Below are positions 31,691-40,577 of a stretch of DNA of 64,000 bases, piece after piece. Where the stretch lies: positions 62,001 through 126,000 of the forward strand of contig CAWHHZ010000013.1 in the NCBI GenBank assembly GCA_963829355.1. The letters are read 5' to 3'. The first letter of the stretch is position 1, and every line of letters starts with the position of its first letter. Source of the DNA: CAWHHZ01 sp963829355. Its GTDB lineage: Bacteria; Acidobacteriota; Thermoanaerobaculia; Gp7-AA8; JAHWKK01. The translations under genes were made by a program, and so were the position numbers. Under the pieces are notes generated by a model. It was given only the letters and a program-made list of their open reading frames with translations. It made no database searches and was not told the DNA's origin.

Positions 31691-32353
31691 GTGGCCGACA
31701 CATTCGAGAAGCTCGCCAGGGCGATCCTGCAGCGAAGTCCTGATGTCGCGCACGACATCAAGACGCCGCTGAACATCGTCGTGCTTCACGTGGAGCTTCT
31801 GAAAATGCAGTTGCGCCGTCTCGGTGCCGAGGTCGAGAGCGACGAGAAGGTTCAGGAGCACTGTCGATCGATCGACCGGGAGACGAGAAGAATCTCGGCG
31901 ATCGCGGACGCATATCTCTCGGTGGCACAACTCCCCGCGGACGACGCACCTGCAAGGCGTGACGCGACGGCGGCGTTCGGAGAAGAGCTGCGGGAGGCGG
32001 GGTTCTCCGTGAAGCATTCGGAGCTGTGCGAGCTCATGGTTTACTCTTCCAGGCTCGACAAGGCGGCGAAACAGTTTGCGATAGGGCTGGCTGGCGTGAT
32101 CGAGCCTTCGAAATCGATTGCTGACTGCACAGTCGAGGAAGGGCTGCTGACCCTCGAGATAGAAGGCCCGTTGCGCGATGAAACAGCAGAGATCGGTAAG
32201 TTGTTCAAATTCTATTACACTGATCCATCCGGTGAGCCGAATCTCCAGATGGCCTCGGCGCGGCTGCTGATCGAGTCGATGGGTGGGTTGGTCGAAATGC
32301 AGGTCTCGGAAGAGATCGTCCGTTTCCGTATCGAACTTCAGGGTGATGAATGA
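31691..32353 (+). CDS. Histidine-kinase-like protein with reduced ATPase part
   Basis: From GTG 31691 (AGAGG 10 bases upstream) it has 220 residues. A dimerisation and phospho-acceptor helix is clear, with His21 in the H-box SPDVAHDIKTPLNIVVLHVE. The C-terminal part keeps only the last strand and helix of a kinase ATPase fold (LFKFYYTDPSGEPNLQMASARLLIESMGG). I see no N box, and the G boxes lack their glycines. There is no sensor or membrane domain. It overlaps the NtrC-type regulator by 4 bases, so they are a pair. It may be a phosphatase, phosphotransfer protein or scaffold rather than a kinase. Confidence 0.65.
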   Translation: MADTFEKLARAILQRSPDVAHDIKTPLNIVVLHVELLKMQLRRLGAEVESDEKVQEHCRSIDRETRRISAIADAYLSVAQLPADDAPARRDATAAFGEELREAGFSVKHSELCELMVYSSRLDKAAKQFAIGLAGVIEPSKSIADCTVEEGLLTLEIEGPLRDETAEIGKLFKFYYTDPSGEPNLQMASARLLIESMGGLVEMQVSEEIVRFRIELQGDE

Positions 32354-33858
32354 CCAGAATTCTAATTGTCGATGATGATCGTGCGACCAGCGCCGGTATG
32401 GCCGATGTCGTGGAGGATTGGGGATACGAGGCCGAGATCTCCGATGACCTGGCGGGTGCGTGGAAGTCGATTCAGAAGCTCGTGCCGGACATCGCACTCC
32501 TCGATCTGAAACTTCCCGATGGGTCGGGTCTCGATCTGCTCAAGCAGATCAAGGAGGACTACCCCGACATTCCGGTCATCATCCTCACCGGACACGCGAC
32601 GGTCGACTCCGCCGTCGACGCTCTCAAGCAGGGAGCAGAGGACTACCTCACCAAGCCGGTCGATCTTTCGCGGCTCGAGGTCATGCTCCGCAATCTTCAG
32701 GACAAGACTGAGCTGCGCCAGGAAGTTCTCGAGCTGAGACGCCAGCTTCAGAAGATGGGAGCGCTCGGCCACCTCGTCGGAAAGTCTCCCGCGATGCAGA
32801 AGCTGTTTCAGGAGATCGAGATGGTCTCGAGCACCGATGCGAACGTCTTCATCGTCGGTGAATCCGGGTCCGGAAAAGAAGTCGTCTCCAACACGATCCA
32901 CAGCCTCTCGCGCCGGAAGAACAAACCGTTCGTCGCCTTCAACTGCGGAGCGATCTCGCCGACGCTGATCGAGTCCGAGATCTTCGGACACGAGAAGGGA
33001 GCGTTCACGAACGCCGTCAAGCGACGCGAAGGCTACTTTGAGCTCGCCAAGGGCGGAACCGTGTTTCTCGACGAGATCACCGAGATGCCGCTCGACCTGC
33101 AGGTCAAGCTGCTTCGTGTTCTCGAGGAAGGAAAGTTCCGGCGGGTCGGCGGCAATCAGGAGATTGACATCGATGCCCGCATCGTCGCCGCCTCGAACCG
33201 GGATCCTCTGGCCGCCATCGAGCAGGGAAAGCTGCGTGAGGATCTGTACTACCGACTGAACGTGTTCCCGATCGAGGTACCCCCGCTCAGGGAGCGCAAG
33301 GAAGACATCCCGCTGTTCGCGTTCCATTTCCTCGAGATGCTCAAGGAACAGGAAGACAAGGAAGTCGAGAAGCTCTCTCCGGAGTTCCAGGAAGCGCTCG
33401 AGCGCTACGACTGGCCGGGGAACGTCCGTGAGCTCCGCAACATCATCAACCGCGCGTTCATCATGGCGCGCGGCGATACATTGACGGTCGACTCTCTTCC
33501 GGACAAGTTCCTTCGAGGCGCTCGTCGCAGAAAAACGTCGCTGACGCTTCCGATCGGAAAGTCGCTCGAGGAGATCGAGAGACTGGTTGCGCGGGAGACA
33601 CTCGTCTGGGCAGAAGGCGACAAGGATCGGGCCGCGGAGACTCTGGGAGTGTCGGAGAAGGATTACGAGGAGTTGCTCGAGCTCGCCTCGGAAGATGTAG
33701 AGGAAGTCTCGGACGATGACGGGGACAGCAAAGCGAAGCCCTCGTCCACGAAAAAGAAGACCTCGGCAAAGAAGAAGACGAAGGCACCCACGAAAAGCAC
33801 GAAGAAGTCCTCTTCCACCAAGGGAAGCAAGAGAAAGAAGAAGACAGCGAAGAGCTGA
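32350..33858 (+). CDS. NtrC-type response regulator with lysine-rich tail
   Basis: This is a 502-residue protein. The receiver domain has Asp8/Asp9, phospho-acceptor Asp52 and Lys102. The AAA+ domain (about 140-380) has Walker A GESGSGKE at 170-177. The sigma-54 contact loop reads GAFTNA (217-222) instead of GAFTGA. The usual Fis-type helix-turn-helix is weak (DRAAETLGVSEKDYEELLEL). The last 40 or so residues are almost all Lys, Ser and Thr, histone-H1-like. It may activate sigma-54 promoters poorly or act otherwise. Translation is coupled to the kinase-like gene. Confidence 0.85.
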   Translation: MTRILIVDDDRATSAGMADVVEDWGYEAEISDDLAGAWKSIQKLVPDIALLDLKLPDGSGLDLLKQIKEDYPDIPVIILTGHATVDSAVDALKQGAEDYLTKPVDLSRLEVMLRNLQDKTELRQEVLELRRQLQKMGALGHLVGKSPAMQKLFQEIEMVSSTDANVFIVGESGSGKEVVSNTIHSLSRRKNKPFVAFNCGAISPTLIESEIFGHEKGAFTNAVKRREGYFELAKGGTVFLDEITEMPLDLQVKLLRVLEEGKFRRVGGNQEIDIDARIVAASNRDPLAAIEQGKLREDLYYRLNVFPIEVPPLRERKEDIPLFAFHFLEMLKEQEDKEVEKLSPEFQEALERYDWPGNVRELRNIINRAFIMARGDTLTVDSLPDKFLRGARRRKTSLTLPIGKSLEEIERLVARETLVWAEGDKDRAAETLGVSEKDYEELLELASEDVEEVSDDDGDSKAKPSSTKKKTSAKKKTKAPTKSTKKSSSTKGSKRKKKTAKS

Positions 33859-33954
33859 AGTCGGTCCCTGTCACCGACCGGTGCTCGGAATAACTGTCCG
33901 AGACCCGCTGGTTGAGCCAAACCGCCCAACCCCAAGCAGTGAGGAGTGGTCAAT

Positions 33955-36387
33955 TTGGCTAAGGATCTCGTCATCGTCGAGTCGCCTGCAAAGGCGAAAA
34001 CAATCAATAAGTTCATCGGCAACAACTACACCGTGAAGGCGTCGGTGGGTCACATTCGTGATCTTCCGAAAAGCTCTCTCGGCGTGGATGAGGAGACATT
34101 TCTCCCGACCTACGAGATTCTCGAAGGAAAGGAGAAGGTCGTTCGCGAGCTGAAGAAGGCCGCAAAGACAGCCGGCCAGATCTACATCGCATCGGACCCT
34201 GATCGCGAGGGAGAAGCGATCGGCTGGCACGTCGTGAACATTCTCGGCAAGGATGCAGAGAAGGTTCGCCGCGTCCGCTTCCACGAGATCACGAAGAACG
34301 CCGTCCAGAAGGCACTCGCCTCACCGGTCGTTCTCGACATGAATAAGGTCAACGCCCAGCAGGCGAGGCGTGTCCTCGATCGTCTGGTCGGCTACAAGCT
34401 CTCACCGCTCCTCTGGGACAAGGTCCGTCGCGGTTTGTCGGCCGGCCGGGTCCAGTCGGTCGCGCTGAAGATGATCGTCGACCGTGAGGCCGAGATCAAG
34501 GCATTCATCCCGGTCGAGTACTGGACGATCGCCGCGAATCTCGAAGGTAACAATCCTCCTCCTTTCATCGCCAAACTGACGAAGATCGACGGCAAGAAAG
34601 CCGAAGTCAATAATGAGGAAACCGCCCGTGAGATCGAGCGGGCCCTCAATGCCGGATCGTTCGTCGTCGAGAAGGTCGCGCGGAAAGAGCGTCAGAAGAA
34701 ACCCCAGGCTCCGTTCACCACCTCGAAGCTCCAGCAGGAAGCTCACCGTCGCTATCGGTTTCCTGTAAGGCGGACCATGTCGGTGGCGCAGAAGCTCTAC
34801 GAGGGTAAGGAAGTCGGCGCGGAAGGTCAGGTCGGTCTCATTACCTATATGAGAACCGACTCAGTCCGGGTATCCGACGAGGCGATCGACGAGGTACGCA
34901 AGGCGATTCAGGAAAAGTACGGCGAGCAGAATCTGCCGGACAAGCCGAATGTCTATCGGACGAAAAAGGGCGCCCAGGAAGGTCACGAGGCGATTCGCCC
35001 GACTTCGATGGAGCTCGACCCGGAGTCGATCAGGAAGCATCTGACCAAGGAAGAGTTCAATCTCTACAAGCTGATCTGGGATCGTTTCGTCGCATCGCAG
35101 ATGAAGCCGGCAGTTTTCGACGTCACCGATGTGGAGATCGCCAACGGACCGTATCTCTTCAAGGTCTCGGGCGAGGTGATGAAGTTCCAGGGCTTCCTCT
35201 CGGTCTATCAGGATACGCGGGACCGGGACGACGCGCCGGAAGACGACAACTCGAAGGACTTGCCGCCGTTGAACGAGAACGATGCGCTGAAACTGCTCGG
35301 CACGCTCGACACGAGGCAGAACTTCACGCAGCCGCCTCCGCGGTATACCGAGGCGACGCTCGTCAAGGCGCTGGAGGAGAACGGAATCGGCCGTCCCTCG
35401 ACGTACGGCTCGATTCTTCAGACGATTCAGTCGCGCGACTACAGCTACAAGGAAGACGCGCGTTTCGTACCCACCCAGCTCGGCGTTCTCGTGACGGGGC
35501 TCCTTCAGGAATCATTCGCCGGTCTGATCAACGAGAAGTACACCGCGCAACTCGAGGAAGAGCTCGACGAGATCGAGGAAGGGAAGGTCGACTGGCAGGA
35601 CGCGCTCAAGCGCTTCGCGAAGCAGTTCGAGAAGGACCTCACCCGCGCCGGCAAGGAGATGCGCCAGATCAAGGGAGAGGGCGTTCCCACTGACGAGAAG
35701 TGCGAGAACTGCGGCTCTCCGATGGCCATCAAGTTCGGCCGCTTCGGTGAATTCATCGCCTGCACGAACTATCCGGACTGCAAGACCACCAAGGAAGTTG
35801 CGCGGGGCGACGAAGAGCAGAGCGACGAGGAGAAGGAAGAGGTCATCTGCGACAAGTGCAACAAGCCGATGCAGCTCAAGCGCTCGCGGTTCGGACAGTT
35901 CTACGCATGCACCGGTTATCCGGACTGCAAGAACACGAAGGACCCGCGTCTCCTCAAGACCGATCTGCCCGAGACGGCGGAGGAAGCGTGCGAGAAGTGT
36001 GGCGGCGAGATGGTGCTCAAGAGCGGGCGCTACGGTCCGTTCTACAGTTGCTCGGCGTACCCGGAGTGCAAGAACATCCGTAAGATCGGCGGCGGAAAAG
36101 GCGGCGCGGCGGCAGAGCCGACGGGCGTGACATGCCCGGAGTGTGGCGAGGGTGAGATCGTGCAGAGGATGTCTCGTCGCGGTCCGTTCTACGCGTGCAA
36201 TCGCTACCCGAAGTGCAAGTTCTCGCTCTCGTACAAGCCGATCGGCCGTCCCTGTCCGCAGTGCGACAAGAAGTACCTGATCGAGAAGGAGCTCAAGCGG
36301 GAAGGGCACATCGAGCAGTGCGTCGACAAGGACTGCGGCTACCGCGCCCCCTTCGGCTCCAGCGACAAAGGCGAATCAGCAAGCTAG
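33955..36387 (+). CDS. topA: DNA topoisomerase I
   Basis: This is a type IA enzyme that relaxes negative supercoils. From TTG 33955 it has 810 residues. GAGGAG lies 8 bases upstream of the TTG, while the GTG at 33946 overlaps that site. The Toprim domain starts LVIVESPAKAKTINKF and has SDPDREGEAIGWH. Catalytic Tyr298 is in ITYMRTDSVRVS. The C-terminus has four or five C4 zinc ribbons, for example CENCGSPM...CTNYPDC and CDKCNKPM...CTGYPDC. It converges with metX. Confidence 0.95.
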   Translation: MAKDLVIVESPAKAKTINKFIGNNYTVKASVGHIRDLPKSSLGVDEETFLPTYEILEGKEKVVRELKKAAKTAGQIYIASDPDREGEAIGWHVVNILGKDAEKVRRVRFHEITKNAVQKALASPVVLDMNKVNAQQARRVLDRLVGYKLSPLLWDKVRRGLSAGRVQSVALKMIVDREAEIKAFIPVEYWTIAANLEGNNPPPFIAKLTKIDGKKAEVNNEETAREIERALNAGSFVVEKVARKERQKKPQAPFTTSKLQQEAHRRYRFPVRRTMSVAQKLYEGKEVGAEGQVGLITYMRTDSVRVSDEAIDEVRKAIQEKYGEQNLPDKPNVYRTKKGAQEGHEAIRPTSMELDPESIRKHLTKEEFNLYKLIWDRFVASQMKPAVFDVTDVEIANGPYLFKVSGEVMKFQGFLSVYQDTRDRDDAPEDDNSKDLPPLNENDALKLLGTLDTRQNFTQPPPRYTEATLVKALEENGIGRPSTYGSILQTIQSRDYSYKEDARFVPTQLGVLVTGLLQESFAGLINEKYTAQLEEELDEIEEGKVDWQDALKRFAKQFEKDLTRAGKEMRQIKGEGVPTDEKCENCGSPMAIKFGRFGEFIACTNYPDCKTTKEVARGDEEQSDEEKEEVICDKCNKPMQLKRSRFGQFYACTGYPDCKNTKDPRLLKTDLPETAEEACEKCGGEMVLKSGRYGPFYSCSAYPECKNIRKIGGGKGGAAAEPTGVTCPECGEGEIVQRMSRRGPFYACNRYPKCKFSLSYKPIGRPCPQCDKKYLIEKELKREGHIEQCVDKDCGYRAPFGSSDKGESAS

Positions 36388-36414
36388 GGCTTCAACGAGC
36401 GCAGCACCCGAAAC

Positions 36415-36448
36415 TGTCATTCCGAACGAGCGAAGCGAGGAGGAATCT
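36415..36448. repeat. Half family B element (topA-metX)
   Basis: TGTCATTCCGAACGAGCGAA begins here and a GGAGGAATCTC stretch follows, as in the complete family B copies. The right arm is missing. It lies between convergent topA and metX. Confidence 0.5.
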
Positions 36449-36461
36449 CAACTCGGAGGCA

Positions 36462-37574
36462 CTACGTCAGCGTTCCGAGGAACTTCCGTACTGGCGGGCC
36501 GATCAGGTCGAAGTCGATCAGGAAGGCGTCGTGACCTTTCGGTGTGTCGATCTCGAGATGGGTCGAGCGGATCCCGAGCTGCTCGAAGGCCTCCTGGACT
36601 TTCGCGACCTCGCGCGGCGGAAAGAGCCAGTCGGTCGTGAACGAGATCAGGAGCGCGGGCGCTTCTAGATCCGAGAACGCTTCGATGAGCGATCCGAACT
36701 GCTCGTCGAGATCCATCTCGTCCATCGCTGCCTGGACACGGATGTACGAGTTCGCATCGTAGCTTCCGGCGAACTTCTTTCCCTGATATTCGAAGTACGA
36801 GTCGATCTCGAACTGTCTGGTCCCATGACGACGCTGGCGACCGAACTTCGACTCGAGTGATTCGAGTGAGAGATAGGTCATGTGGCCGACCATGCGCGCC
36901 ACTTCGAGCCCTCTCAATGGCCGGCCGTGCTGGTAGTAGTCGCCCCCCTGGAAGTCGTCGTCGGCTTCGATGATCTTCCGGCCGATGATGTGCCAGCCGA
37001 CTCCCTCCACCGGGACCGCCGATGATGCGGCCATCGCAATGAGCGACCGCATTCGTTTCGGATGGAGCGCACCCCACAGGAACACCTGCATGCCGCCGAG
37101 CGATCCGCCGACGACGGCGCGCAACGTGTCGATCCCGAGGTGATCGATGACGAGCCGCTCGGACTCCACCATGTCCTCGATCGTCACCCAGGGGTAGCTC
37201 GAACCGTATGGTTGCCCGCTCTCGGGACTGATCGAGGCCGGTCCCGTCGTACCCCAGCAGGAGCCGGGAAAATTGACGCAGATGACGAAGGAGTCGTGGA
37301 GATCGATCGGTTTGCCATACCCGATGACTCCGTCCCACCAACCCGGCCGATCATCATCGGGAGAGAACTTTCCAGCGGCATGAGCGCTCGCGGAGAGAGC
37401 GTGACAGACGAGGATCGCGTTGGAGCGGTCTTCGTTCAGCTCGCCATAGGTCTCGTACAGAATCTCGAAAGGAGCGATGGTTCCGCCGTGCGTGAACGAA
37501 AATCCCTCTGGAAGCATCAGCTTCTTGGGAGGATCCGCGAGGAAGGTGTCTTCGATGATCGGGTGGGGCGCCAT
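36462..37574 (-). CDS. metX: Homoserine O-acetyltransferase (MetX family)
   Basis: This alpha/beta-hydrolase-fold enzyme transfers an acyl group from acyl-CoA to homoserine in methionine synthesis. From ATG 37574 it has 370 residues. The nucleophile elbow GGSLGGMQ has Ser158, and the Asp and His of the triad lie in FTTDWLFPP and KGHDAF. HALSASAHAAG and NFPGSCWGTTGP are typical. The ATG at 37652 is rejected because its extra 26 residues start in a repeat element. Some homologues use succinyl-CoA or act on serine; this cannot be excluded here. Confidence 0.9.
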   Translation of the reverse strand: MAPHPIIEDTFLADPPKKLMLPEGFSFTHGGTIAPFEILYETYGELNEDRSNAILVCHALSASAHAAGKFSPDDDRPGWWDGVIGYGKPIDLHDSFVICVNFPGSCWGTTGPASISPESGQPYGSSYPWVTIEDMVESERLVIDHLGIDTLRAVVGGSLGGMQVFLWGALHPKRMRSLIAMAASSAVPVEGVGWHIIGRKIIEADDDFQGGDYYQHGRPLRGLEVARMVGHMTYLSLESLESKFGRQRRHGTRQFEIDSYFEYQGKKFAGSYDANSYIRVQAAMDEMDLDEQFGSLIEAFSDLEAPALLISFTTDWLFPPREVAKVQEAFEQLGIRSTHLEIDTPKGHDAFLIDFDLIGPPVRKFLGTLT

Positions 37575-37655
37575 GCAGTAGGAGGCGAAGGATATCAGCG
37601 ACGCAATCCGAATGCGATGTCCGGACCTGGTCCCGAGGCGCAATGACACCATTTC

Positions 37656-37765
37656 GTCATCCTGAGCGAAGCGAAGGATCGCGTGGAGTCATACTCGCCC
37701 TCGATTCCCCCCGCAATTCACGTCCAGTCAACCCGTACGCGATCCTTCGCTTCGCTCAGGATGAC
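37656..37765. repeat. Family A inverted-repeat element (metX-cydA)
   Basis: This is the best-preserved copy: arms of 29 bases (37656-37684 and 37737-37765) are perfect reverse complements, ending GTCATCCTGAGCG / CGCTCAGGATGAC. The centre is shared with the copy at 12642-12770. It lies between divergent genes. Confidence 0.85.
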
Positions 37766-37865
37766 TGCATCGACGGTCACATGATGATGTGACGCCGGGA
37801 ATGGTGGAACCTCTCCTCCCCCGGCTACGCTTCACTCGTTTGTCCGCCCACGGAGGGAGTGAGTC

Positions 37866-39350
37866 ATGGACGTCGTCTTTCTGTCGCGCCTGCAGTTTGC
37901 GCTGACAATCATGTTCCACTACATCTTTCCGCCCCTCACGATCGGTCTCTCGCTCGTGCTGGTCTACCTGCTGGCGATGCACGTCCGGACGAAGGAAGCG
38001 ATCTACGATCGCGCCGCCCGGTTCTGGACGAAGATCTTCGGGCTCAACTTCGCCATCGGCGTCGCGACCGGAATCGTGATGGAGTTCCAGTTCGGGACGA
38101 ACTGGGCCATCTATTCGCGATATGTCGGAGATGTCTTCGGTTCCGCTCTCGCCGCGGAAGGGATTTTCGCGTTCTTCCTCGAGTCGGGATTTCTGGCAGT
38201 GCTGCTGTTCGGATGGGACCGGGTTTCTTCAAAGTTCCATCTGTTCTCGGCGCTCATGGTCTCCCTGGGCTCGATGTTCTCGGCGGTCTGGATCACGGTT
38301 GCGAACTCGTGGCAGCAGACACCGGCGGGCTTCGTCCTCCGGGAGCATGTCGTCAACGGCCGGACGATGATGCGTGCGGAGATCACGGACTTCTGGGCGA
38401 TGGTGTTCAATCCCTCGTCGGTCCACCGTCTTCTTCACGTGTGGTTCGGCGCCTTCATTCTCGGCGCCTTCTTCGTGATGAGTATCTCTGCCTGGTATCT
38501 CCTCAAGAAGAAGCACGAGGAGTTTGCGAAGCGCTCCTTTACGGGAGCACTCATCATGGCCACCGTCTTCTCGGTGGCTCAGCTCATCTCCGGCGATCTT
38601 CAGGCGGTCAATGTCGCCGAGCACCAGCCGGCGAAGCTCGCCGCGTTCGAAGGACTTTACGAGACCGAGAATGGCGCGCGCCTCTTCCTGTTCGGCTGGC
38701 CGGATGACGCCGCGGGCCGGACTCGGTATGGTGTCGCCGTTCCGGGGCTTCTCTCATTCCTGATCCACCGCGACTTCAATGCGAGCGTCCCGGGGCTCAA
38801 CGAGCTCGAAGCGGAATGGGGCAAGCCGCCGGTCTGGATCTCGTTTCAGAGCTATCACCTGATGGTGATGATCGGCACGCTGTTCATCGCCTCCTGCGCG
38901 ATCACGTTGTGGTTCCTCTGGCGGAAGACGCTCTTCGAAAGGCGATGGCTTCTCTGGTACTACGTATTCGCCGTCCTGCTCGCGTTCGCCGGAAACCAGC
39001 TCGGATGGGTCGCGGCAGAGGTAGGCCGGCAACCGTGGATCGTCTATCCGGTCGCCGTCGACGGCGTCGTGACGGGCGGGTTGCGCACCAGCGAGGCGAT
39101 CTCGGAGGTCGTATCGGGTGGAGAGGTTCTCGGCTCCATCATCATGTTCGGGGTGATGTACGCGCTGTTGTTCATCATCTGGGTCTGGGTGCTCAACAAC
39201 AAAATTCAGCACGGACCCGACCCCATGATTCCGGAGCCTCGATCATACGAGTGGCGAGGACTTCCTGGACGCTGCGTCGAGACGACCCGGACACGATGGA
39301 TCGATGACCGAAGCGAAGACGCATCCGGCGGGAGCTTGAGGAGAGCATGA
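37866..39350 (+). CDS. cydA: Cytochrome bd ubiquinol oxidase subunit I
   Basis: This is the quinol-binding, haem b558/b595/d subunit of a high-affinity terminal oxidase in the inner membrane. It has 494 residues with about nine membrane helices. The haem ligand His18 is in LQFALTIMFHYIFPPLT, and a second is in SSVHRLLHVWFGAF. The Q loop is short, unlike the long E. coli form. GGAGGGAG lies before the ATG. cydB overlaps its end. It implies respiration at low oxygen. Confidence 0.95.
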   Translation: MDVVFLSRLQFALTIMFHYIFPPLTIGLSLVLVYLLAMHVRTKEAIYDRAARFWTKIFGLNFAIGVATGIVMEFQFGTNWAIYSRYVGDVFGSALAAEGIFAFFLESGFLAVLLFGWDRVSSKFHLFSALMVSLGSMFSAVWITVANSWQQTPAGFVLREHVVNGRTMMRAEITDFWAMVFNPSSVHRLLHVWFGAFILGAFFVMSISAWYLLKKKHEEFAKRSFTGALIMATVFSVAQLISGDLQAVNVAEHQPAKLAAFEGLYETENGARLFLFGWPDDAAGRTRYGVAVPGLLSFLIHRDFNASVPGLNELEAEWGKPPVWISFQSYHLMVMIGTLFIASCAITLWFLWRKTLFERRWLLWYYVFAVLLAFAGNQLGWVAAEVGRQPWIVYPVAVDGVVTGGLRTSEAISEVVSGGEVLGSIIMFGVMYALLFIIWVWVLNNKIQHGPDPMIPEPRSYEWRGLPGRCVETTRTRWIDDRSEDASGGSLRRA

Positions 39351-40381
39351 TGGACCTGAACACGCTATGGTTTCTCCTTCTCGGTGTTTTGCTCGCCGGC
39401 TATGCGATCCTCGATGGATTCGACTTCGGTGTCGGAATCCTCGTCCCGATCGCGGAGACCGATCGCGAGAGAAGAATCTTCATCAATTCGATCGGGCCGA
39501 TCTGGGACGGTAACGAAGTCTGGCTGGTGACGTTCGGCGGGGCGATGTTCGCCGCGTTTCCCGAGCTGTACGCGACAGCCTTCTCCGGCTTTTACATCGC
39601 ATTCATGCTCGTGCTGTTCGTGCTGATTCTCCGCGCGGTGTCGCTGGAGTTTCGAAGCAAGGCGAGCAGTGGCAAGTGGAGGAAGTTCTGGGACGGCGGC
39701 TTCTTTCTGGCGAGTCTGCTTGCCCCCGTGCTTTTCGGTGTTGCGATCGGGGCCATCATGGTCGGCGTTCCCGTCGATGCCCGTGGCGTCTATGCCGGCA
39801 ACTTCTTCGACCTTCTGTTCCCGAGCCAGCTTCCGTTCTTTCCGGTCCTCGTCGGAGCCCTCTCCACAGCCCTGTTCACGATGCACGGCGCGATCTATCT
39901 CTATCTCAAGACTGAAGGAGATCTGCAGCAGAGAGTTCGCCGATGGATGTGGCACGGGTTCGGGACGTTTCTCGTCCTCTATCTGGCGACGACGATCGTC
40001 ACGCTCGTCGCGATCCCCCACACCCTCGACAACTTCAAGTCATTCCCGTGGGCATGGGTCGTCGTCATCTTGTCGATTCTCGCAATCGGCAACATCCCGC
40101 GCTCGATCTTCCAACGGCAGGCTGGGCTCGCGTTCGCGTCATCGGCCCTGCTGATCATCTGCCTCGTCGGGCTGGTCGGTATCGCGCTGTACCCCGATCT
40201 TCTGATCTCGAGCATCGCACCGCAAAACAGCCTCACGATCTACAACGCGGCGTCCTCGCAAAAGACTCTCGGGATCATGGCTCTCATCGCGGGACTCGGG
40301 ATGCCATTCGTCGTGACCTACACGGTCATCATCTACTGGACGTTCCGCGGGAAAGTGCAACTGGGCGATCACAGCTACTGA
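39347..40381 (+). CDS. cydB: Cytochrome bd ubiquinol oxidase subunit II
   Basis: This is the second subunit of the bd oxidase. It has 344 residues and about eight membrane helices, starting MMDLNTLWFLLLGVLLAGYA, then LDGFDFGVG and PIWDGNEVWLVTFGG, the family landmarks. It overlaps cydA by 4 bases. No small cydX gene is seen downstream. Confidence 0.95.
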   Translation: MMDLNTLWFLLLGVLLAGYAILDGFDFGVGILVPIAETDRERRIFINSIGPIWDGNEVWLVTFGGAMFAAFPELYATAFSGFYIAFMLVLFVLILRAVSLEFRSKASSGKWRKFWDGGFFLASLLAPVLFGVAIGAIMVGVPVDARGVYAGNFFDLLFPSQLPFFPVLVGALSTALFTMHGAIYLYLKTEGDLQQRVRRWMWHGFGTFLVLYLATTIVTLVAIPHTLDNFKSFPWAWVVVILSILAIGNIPRSIFQRQAGLAFASSALLIICLVGLVGIALYPDLLISSIAPQNSLTIYNAASSQKTLGIMALIAGLGMPFVVTYTVIIYWTFRGKVQLGDHSY

Positions 40382-40418
40382 GTCAGTCGACAGTCCACAG
40401 TCGTCAGTCAGTCACAGG
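40382..40418. repeat. Short GTC-rich repeat after cydB
   Basis: The stretch is made of AGTC/CAGTCGAC/CAGTCGTC-like units. A similar tract is at 56147-56179 next to mobB; both contain CAGTCGACAG. The rest of 40382-40577 shows nothing. Confidence 0.45.
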
Positions 40419-40577
40419 TCCCAGACTTCTGCGTCGTTTCACCTGAGAAAGGGAAGTTACTTCAGTCGCTCCAGCAACCGACATCAATCATCCAACTCGT
40501 CTCCTGAGCCAGAAGGTCCCCGGAGCCGCTCCCGACGAGGATTGCGAGGCACCAGATGTGCCGGACGAGTCCTCTAC

